Below are positions 1-3,293 of a stretch of 5,754 nucleotides of DNA, in pieces. The position numbers were made by a program, and so were the translations under genes. The stretch is from Pseudomonadota bacterium (GTDB lineage: Bacteria > Desulfobacterota > Syntrophia > Syntrophales > JADFWA01): contig JADFWA010000050.1 in the NCBI GenBank assembly GCA_015222855.1, positions 1 through 5,754 on the forward strand. The letters are read 5' to 3'. The first letter of the stretch is position 1; each line of letters begins with the position of its first letter. The notes beneath the pieces were generated by a model. It worked only from the letters and a program-made list of their open reading frames with translations, made no database searches and was not told where the DNA came from.

Positions 1-303
1 AGATATGTTTTTGACCTTCCGATTCAGGCCGCATGGAAAGACGCGGCCGGGGAGGTCAAAAAAGAGACCGGAATCACAAGGGATATCAGTTCTTCAGGAG
101 TGTTCATGATTTGCAAAAATCCCATTGACAGGGACTGCGAGATCGATTTCCAGATTGATCTTCCATCTCTCGCGGAAAATGCAAATAGCCGTGTGTCAGC
201 CCGTGGCAGGGTTGTCAGAAACGTCAGCATGGCCCACTCTGATAAATGCTATGGTTATGGAATCGTGTTTAACAATTATAAGATATTAAGGCTAAACCCT
301 TAA
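1..303 (+). CDS. PilZ-domain protein, C-terminal part (5' end outside window)
   Basis: An open frame runs in from the left edge and gives 100 residues before a TAA stop. The visible part looks like a PilZ domain, the common bacterial c-di-GMP receptor fold. It opens with RYVFDLPIQAAW, where the first Arg is probably the last Arg of the RxxxR ligand motif. Next comes TRDISSSG (about residues 27-34), which fits the (D/N)xSxxG motif, then a hydrophobic strand around VFMIC, a GRVVR strand, and a closing GYGIVF strand. Those strands and the DxSxxG motif are seen directly; c-di-GMP binding follows from the family. Other domains, if any, lie upstream of the window. The gene is 191 bp upstream of the first cytochrome on the same strand. 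A functional link to the cytochromes is possible but not shown. Confidence 0.8.
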   Translation, partial: RYVFDLPIQAAWKDAAGEVKKETGITRDISSSGVFMICKNPIDRDCEIDFQIDLPSLAENANSRVSARGRVVRNVSMAHSDKCYGYGIVFNNYKILRLNP

Positions 304-308
304 AATAG

Positions 309-336
309 TAACAGTTCACGGTTAACAGTTTACCAC
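309..336. repeat. Degenerate 7-bp-periodic repeat downstream of the PilZ gene
   Basis: Four consecutive heptads are in register: TAACAGT at 309-315, TCACGGT at 316-322, TAACAGT at 323-329 and TTACCAC at 330-336. A second heptad run follows at 377-397 (CATGAAC, CGTAACC, CGTTACA). The units resemble the longer heptamer array ahead of the second cytochrome gene. No function is assigned. Confidence 0.5.
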
Positions 337-349
337 GCCAAGGCGTGGT
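332..349. other. Perfect 8-bp inverted repeat (hairpin or operator-like palindrome)
   Basis: ACCACGCC at 332-339 is followed by AA and then GGCGTGGT at 342-349, an exact inverted repeat with a two-base centre. It starts 28 bp after the PilZ stop and lies about 55 bp before the TATAAT box of the first cytochrome. No T-run follows on either strand, so it is not a classical intrinsic terminator. It could be an mRNA 3'-end hairpin for the PilZ gene, a dimeric regulator site, or a dispersed palindromic repeat. Confidence 0.55.
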
Positions 350-403
350 TGATCAAAAAAATTCATTTAAAAAAACCATGAACCGTAACCCGTTACATAT
401 ACA

Positions 404-409
404 TATAAT
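404..409 (+). promoter_or_regulatory. Candidate -10 box for the first cytochrome gene
   Basis: A perfect TATAAT lies 85 bp upstream of the cytochrome start in AT-rich sequence. No good -35 hexamer sits 16-18 bp upstream (the bases there read about AACCGT), so an activator-dependent or non-sigma70 promoter is equally possible. In DNA this AT-rich, a TATAAT by chance is likely. Confidence 0.25.
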
Positions 410-480
410 ATTTACGAATAGCAAAATAATGGTTAACAATTAGAACCACTCAACTATTCCTAATCTAAAAAGGAAATAAT

Positions 481-486
481 GAGGTG
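481..486 (+). promoter_or_regulatory. Ribosome binding site of the first cytochrome
   Basis: GAGGTG lies eight bases before the ATG at 495 and supports that start. The 14 bases from 481 to the ATG, GAGGTGGAACAAAA, are identical to those before the second cytochrome (2050-2063), so the translation initiation region was duplicated or conserved along with the gene. Confidence 0.75.
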
Positions 487-494
487 GAACAAAA

Positions 495-1661
495 ATGAAA
501 AAATCGTTAATCACATTAACCGTCATGCTAACAGCCGCAGCTCTGACTGCTGTGTTTTCCGGCCCGGCTATGGCCAAGGTAACAGGGCGTTGTGATAACT
601 GTCATACAATGCACAACTCGCAAGGTGGTTCGGCTATGGCGACAGACGGTTCATCGCCTGAATTGGGAACCCCACCGTACGGAACTCTCCTGACAGACAC
701 CTGCGTGGGGTGCCATTCCGGTGTAGTTGTCACAGATGCTTACTATAATCTGGGTGGATGCAATGTGCCGATCGTCAACCACACAGGCGGCAGCGGCCCA
801 ACCAACTACCTGGCCGGCGGTAATTTCTGGTGGGTTGCTGATAACGGCGGTAACGAAGATACAAAGGGCCACAATGTTCTCGGCATATCAGGGGAGGATG
901 CGCATCTCACGCTAAGTGGCCCACAAGAGGCCCCGGGTAACCAGCAAGGGGGTATGTGCAAGACAGCAGGGTGTCATGGTTCTTTGGCCAGAGAGAACAC
1001 TCATGTTCCCGAACTTGGAAGCGGGTGCGAAGGCTGCCATCTTAGGGTGCGGCACCATGCGGATGACAGGGGTGATCCGGTGACAGGGAGTTACCGAGTA
1101 ACGACTGAGGATCAGGGATGGTACCGCTTTTTGGCGGCACATTCAGGGAATCATGTGAAACCTTTTGGTGTTCATGGAATCGAAGATGTTGACTGGCAGC
1201 AACTGTCCAAAGCATCAGCAAACAAACACAATGAATATCGTGGCTCGGCTGGAGGTAATGAAACGTACACAACGCTAAATGATGCCCAGAATCCCACAGT
1301 AACCGCCTTTTGTTGCGGTTGCCATGGAGAGTTCCATATTCAAGAGGAAAGCGGTTCATGGATCCGGCATCCATCAGACGCGGTTTTGCCAGACCGTGAT
1401 CCTGACTCCGAGTATGAGGCTTATACGAAGTATGACCCTCTGGCCCCGGTGGCGCGCGATTCCCTGACTGCTGTGAGCCCCAGCGTACAAGCAAACTCTG
1501 ACATGGTTATGTGCCTTTCGTGCCACAGGCCCCACGGCAGCCCTTATGCTGACCTGTTAAGGTGGAAATATACCGGTGACGGGGGTTGTGAGGCCCAGGG
1601 TGAATCAGAGTGTGGCTGTTTTGTTTGCCATACGCAGAAGGGGACTTACAGTAATCCTTGA
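495..1661 (+). CDS. Secreted seven-haem c-type cytochrome, OmcS-like nanowire candidate
   Basis: The 388-residue product begins with a Sec signal peptide (KK at 2-3, hydrophobic core about 5-21, AMA at 25-27, likely cleavage before K28). Six CxxCH motifs lie at residues 33, 70, 178, 273, 340 and 375, and a CX4CH at 155-161, giving seven predicted haems. Landmarks match what I recall of Geobacter OmcS: CDNCHTMHNS next to the mature N-terminus, KGHN at 124-127, CCGCHGEFH followed by WIRHP at 289-293, CLSCHRPHG at 340-348, and a last CxxCH near the end. Non-motif His residues available as distal ligands include H40, H126, H187, H188, H245, H281, H292 and H347, enough for bis-His haems. OmcS is about 430 residues with six haems. 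Extra Cys residues are at 89, 274, 365 and 373. The likely role is extracellular long-range electron transfer, possibly as a filament. Multihaem cytochrome identity is certain; filament formation is inferred. A paralogue follows 402 bp downstream. Confidence 0.93.
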   Translation: MKKSLITLTVMLTAAALTAVFSGPAMAKVTGRCDNCHTMHNSQGGSAMATDGSSPELGTPPYGTLLTDTCVGCHSGVVVTDAYYNLGGCNVPIVNHTGGSGPTNYLAGGNFWWVADNGGNEDTKGHNVLGISGEDAHLTLSGPQEAPGNQQGGMCKTAGCHGSLARENTHVPELGSGCEGCHLRVRHHADDRGDPVTGSYRVTTEDQGWYRFLAAHSGNHVKPFGVHGIEDVDWQQLSKASANKHNEYRGSAGGNETYTTLNDAQNPTVTAFCCGCHGEFHIQEESGSWIRHPSDAVLPDRDPDSEYEAYTKYDPLAPVARDSLTAVSPSVQANSDMVMCLSCHRPHGSPYADLLRWKYTGDGGCEAQGESECGCFVCHTQKGTYSNP

Positions 1662-1700
1662 CCCTGGCGGAGTTTCTCTGACCGGGTGGGAAGGAAGTGA

Positions 1701-1728
1701 GGAGCGGAGAGCAGGGAGCGGAGAGCTG
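1701..1728. repeat. Tandem 14-bp purine-rich repeat, two units
   Basis: GGAGCGGAGAGC occurs at 1701-1712 and again at 1715-1726. With the following AG and TG this makes two 14-bp units differing at one base. It begins 39 bp after the first cytochrome stop, inside a longer G/A-rich strand. No function is assigned. Confidence 0.7.
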
Positions 1729-1862
1729 AGGGCATAAGGAAAGAAGGTGAGAGGTCAGTGATTTTGAATTGATAATTTTGAATTCAGTAAGGAACTATTT
1801 ACAAATAATAAAATAACAATTAACAGTTAAATAATCACTCAATAATTTACCAGTTTAGTGCC

Positions 1863-1873
1863 AAAGGAGGTGA
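1863..1873 (+). promoter_or_regulatory. Orphan full-length Shine-Dalgarno sequence without a gene
   Basis: AAAGGAGGTGA is an 11-base match to the complement of a typical 16S rRNA 3' end, yet no gene follows. The overlapping ATG at 1873 reads only Met-Lys-Thr-stop, and the ATG at 1886 encodes eight residues (MNRNYLGV) at an unfavourable 15-base distance. The preceding bases (about 1800-1862) share AAATAAT, TAACAATTA and CACTCAA, in that order, with the leader of the first cytochrome (about 423-453). It may be a leftover copy of a cytochrome leader or a translated leader mini-ORF. Confidence 0.4.
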
Positions 1874-1913
1874 TGAAAACGTAACATGAATCGTAACTAT
1901 TTAGGTGTTTAGA

Positions 1914-1934
1914 CTGAAGGCTATAGGCTGAAGG
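1914..1934. repeat. Short direct repeat spaced by 14 bp
   Basis: CTGAAGG occurs at 1914-1920 and 1928-1934, a 14-bp offset, with partly similar flanks (GACTGAAGG and GGCTGAAGG). The period is again a multiple of seven, like the other repeats in this spacer. Confidence 0.5.
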
Positions 1935-1991
1935 AAACAGATGATTCATAGCCAACTGAGTAGTTACCATAAATCACTGGTGCGTTTTTAA

Positions 1992-2040
1992 TAACCAGTA
2001 ACTAATAACCAATACCTAATACCTAATACCCAATACCCAA
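1992..2040. repeat. Seven-unit heptanucleotide tandem repeat before the second cytochrome
   Basis: Seven 7-bp units run without interruption from 1992 to 2040. The first three are of TAACYAA type (the first ends in G instead of A), two are TACCTAA and the last two are TACCCAA. The array ends six bases before the AAGGAGGTG ribosome site. A change in unit number would alter the length of the 5' leader or the promoter-to-start distance, but not the reading frame. Confidence 0.8.
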
Positions 2041-2046
2041 TTAACT

Positions 2047-2055
2047 AAGGAGGTG
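2047..2055 (+). promoter_or_regulatory. Strong ribosome binding site of the second cytochrome
   Basis: AAGGAGGTG ends eight bases before the ATG at 2064 and is a nine-base anti-SD match. It predicts efficient translation and fixes the start. It is longer than the GAGGTG core before the first cytochrome, so the second may be translated more strongly. Confidence 0.85.
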
Positions 2056-2063
2056 GAACAAAA

Positions 2064-3152
2064 ATGAAAAAAACACTAATCACATTAACAATCATGCTGG
2101 CAGCCGCAGCCCTGGTTGCGGTCTTTTCCTGTCCGGCCATGGCTGCGGTAAGCGGGCCGTGTGTCGATTGTCACACCATGCATAACTCGCAGAACGGTGA
2201 TCCCATGGCAACTGATTTGGCTGGTACCCCAACTGAAGATACTTTTGGACATCTCACCAGGTCAAGCTGCATCGGTTGTCATAAGGGCCCTACGGTCGGG
2301 GGCGCTCCGGATGTCATGATGACCTATGATGACCCTGACGAAGATGTATCTGCGGGTGGGAGCTTTGCTGTATGGACGGATAGTACCGACGATGCCAAGA
2401 TCCATAACGTGCAGGATATGTACGGGTTAACCATTACAACCGACTTGCAGAATAACACTGCCAGCGGTGTTCCAGGCCTTGGTACTGACTTCGCCAACAT
2501 GAATAACCTGAGCGGAGGAAGCCCCGATCCTCAAAAACTGACGTGCGCAGGTGCTTGGGGTTGCCATGGTGTGATCAATAACGCGAGTCTCACCACGTCT
2601 GATGCAGGTATCCGTGGCTTCCATCACGGGAGCGATGCGTATCGTTATCTCAAGATCGAGGGTGCGGCTGGCAATGACGTTATAGGTAAAGGTTCAGGCG
2701 ACTGGGAGGCAGGTACCGGTGGGGCAACTTCGACTAACCACAACGTGTACAGCGCTTCCACGACTGTGGGTATTAACAAGCTGTGCGCCAACTGCCATCC
2801 GGATTTCCACGACATGACCGATACATATAGCGGTACATATCCTGGTGGGAGCTGGATCAGGCACCCGACGGATAACACGTTTGCTAATACCGCCACCAAT
2901 GCTGGTTGGGATCTCAGTAGTGTGACCACTAACTACAAACAGAATCCGTTCGCGTTTACAGACATTAGTCAAGCGACTACAACCGATGCATACAGTGCGC
3001 AAACTACCAGTGCAGCAGTGTCATGTCTTTCCTGTCACCGTGCCCATGGCACACCCTATGCTGATCTGCTTCGCTTTCCGTATGATGGCCAGGATGCAGG
3101 CAGTGCTGTTTCACAAGGCTGTTTAGGCTGCCATTACAAGCAGAGAGGATAG
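2064..3152 (+). CDS. Secreted six-haem c-type cytochrome, OmcS-like paralogue of the upstream gene
   Basis: The 362-residue product has a signal peptide identical at 22 of 27 positions to that of the upstream cytochrome, ending AMA with likely cleavage before A28. Five CxxCH motifs lie at residues 33, 69, 241, 321 and 353, and an expanded CX5CH (CAGAWGCH) at 161-168, giving six predicted haems, the number in OmcS. Shared landmarks are CVDCHTMHNS, IHN at 113-115, an HH pair at 187-188, NHN at 225-227, CANCHPDFH followed by WIRHP at 263-268, CLSCHRAHG, and a last CxxCH five residues from the end. Distal ligand candidates are H40, H63, H114, H187, H188, H226, H249, H267 and H328. The middle of the protein is rich in Gly, Ser, Thr and Asn. 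The upstream paralogue's extra haem (its CEGCH at 178) is absent here. Cys23 lies within the signal peptide, but the preceding VFS is a poor lipobox. The likely role is extracellular electron transfer, possibly in filaments. Confidence 0.93.
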   Translation: MKKTLITLTIMLAAAALVAVFSCPAMAAVSGPCVDCHTMHNSQNGDPMATDLAGTPTEDTFGHLTRSSCIGCHKGPTVGGAPDVMMTYDDPDEDVSAGGSFAVWTDSTDDAKIHNVQDMYGLTITTDLQNNTASGVPGLGTDFANMNNLSGGSPDPQKLTCAGAWGCHGVINNASLTTSDAGIRGFHHGSDAYRYLKIEGAAGNDVIGKGSGDWEAGTGGATSTNHNVYSASTTVGINKLCANCHPDFHDMTDTYSGTYPGGSWIRHPTDNTFANTATNAGWDLSSVTTNYKQNPFAFTDISQATTTDAYSAQTTSAAVSCLSCHRAHGTPYADLLRFPYDGQDAGSAVSQGCLGCHYKQRG

Positions 3153-3196
3153 AGGATCTTGATTTAGTTTCAATACTGATTGGCTGAATTTTAGAT

Positions 3197-3237
3197 AAGG
3201 GGGAAAAGGCTTGGATAAGCTTTTCCCCCTTTTTTTT
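3197..3237 (+). terminator. Strong intrinsic terminator after the second cytochrome
   Basis: AAGGGGGAAAAG at 3197-3208 pairs with CTTTTCCCCCTT at 3220-3231 to give a 12-bp stem around an 11-base loop, and an eight-T run covers 3230-3237. The last two base pairs use the first T residues. It begins 45 bp after the cytochrome stop and should separate the cytochrome transcript from the downstream membrane protein gene. An A-run on the left side is too short for it to work well in reverse. Confidence 0.92.
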
Positions 3238-3258
3238 CAGCAATTCTCAATAAGCGCC

Positions 3259-3287
3259 TTGCGGTTTTATTATGAATATTTTAAAAT
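3259..3287 (+). promoter_or_regulatory. Candidate promoter of the TMTC-like gene
   Basis: TTGCGG at 3259-3264 and TAAAAT at 3282-3287 are 17 bp apart, resembling a weak -35 and a fair -10. Transcription would start about 3293-3295, at the ATG itself, and no Shine-Dalgarno sequence is visible before that ATG, so the mRNA could be leaderless. The AT-rich context makes chance matches likely. Confidence 0.3.
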
Positions 3288-3293
3288 ATAAAT

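Larger units (their letters stand above)
1662..2063. other. 402-bp gene-free, repeat-rich spacer between the two cytochrome genes
   Basis: No coding frame of plausible composition is visible on either strand. The spacer starts with a purine-rich part (about 1688-1760, including a 14-bp tandem repeat), then an AT-rich part (1763-1850) with heptads AACAATT and AACAGTT at 1815-1828, an orphan Shine-Dalgarno sequence at 1863, a second 14-bp-spaced repeat at 1914-1934, a 6-bp inverted repeat (ACTGGT at 1976, ACCAGT at 1994), and the heptamer array at 1992. No intrinsic terminator for the upstream gene was found, so read-through into the second cytochrome is possible. A separate promoter in the AT-rich part cannot be excluded. 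Confidence 0.6.

Noticed and set aside
479..595. A 38-codon frame starting at an ATG at 479 with an AGGA upstream, overlapping the start of the first cytochrome in another frame
   Set aside because: It overlaps the ribosome site and signal peptide of a certain gene, has no recognisable features, and is explained by out-of-frame reading of the conserved leader.
1042..1494. A 150-codon open frame on the minus strand inside the first cytochrome
   Set aside because: It is antisense to a gene with clear haem motifs, its His/Pro/Arg-rich product has no domain pattern, and no ribosome site supports it.
1658..1690. Inverted repeat ACCC...GGGT just after the first cytochrome as a terminator
   Set aside because: Only a short, bulged stem with no T-run follows, so termination is not supported.
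304..2063. CRISPR array suggested by the repeated intergenic blocks
   Set aside because: Units are 7-14 bp, adjacent and degenerate, with no unique spacers of 30-40 bp between identical repeats.
2130..2134. Lipoprotein processing at Cys23 of the second cytochrome
   Set aside because: The residues before Cys are V-F-S; Phe at that position is atypical for a lipobox, and the AMA signal peptidase I site four residues later matches the paralogue.
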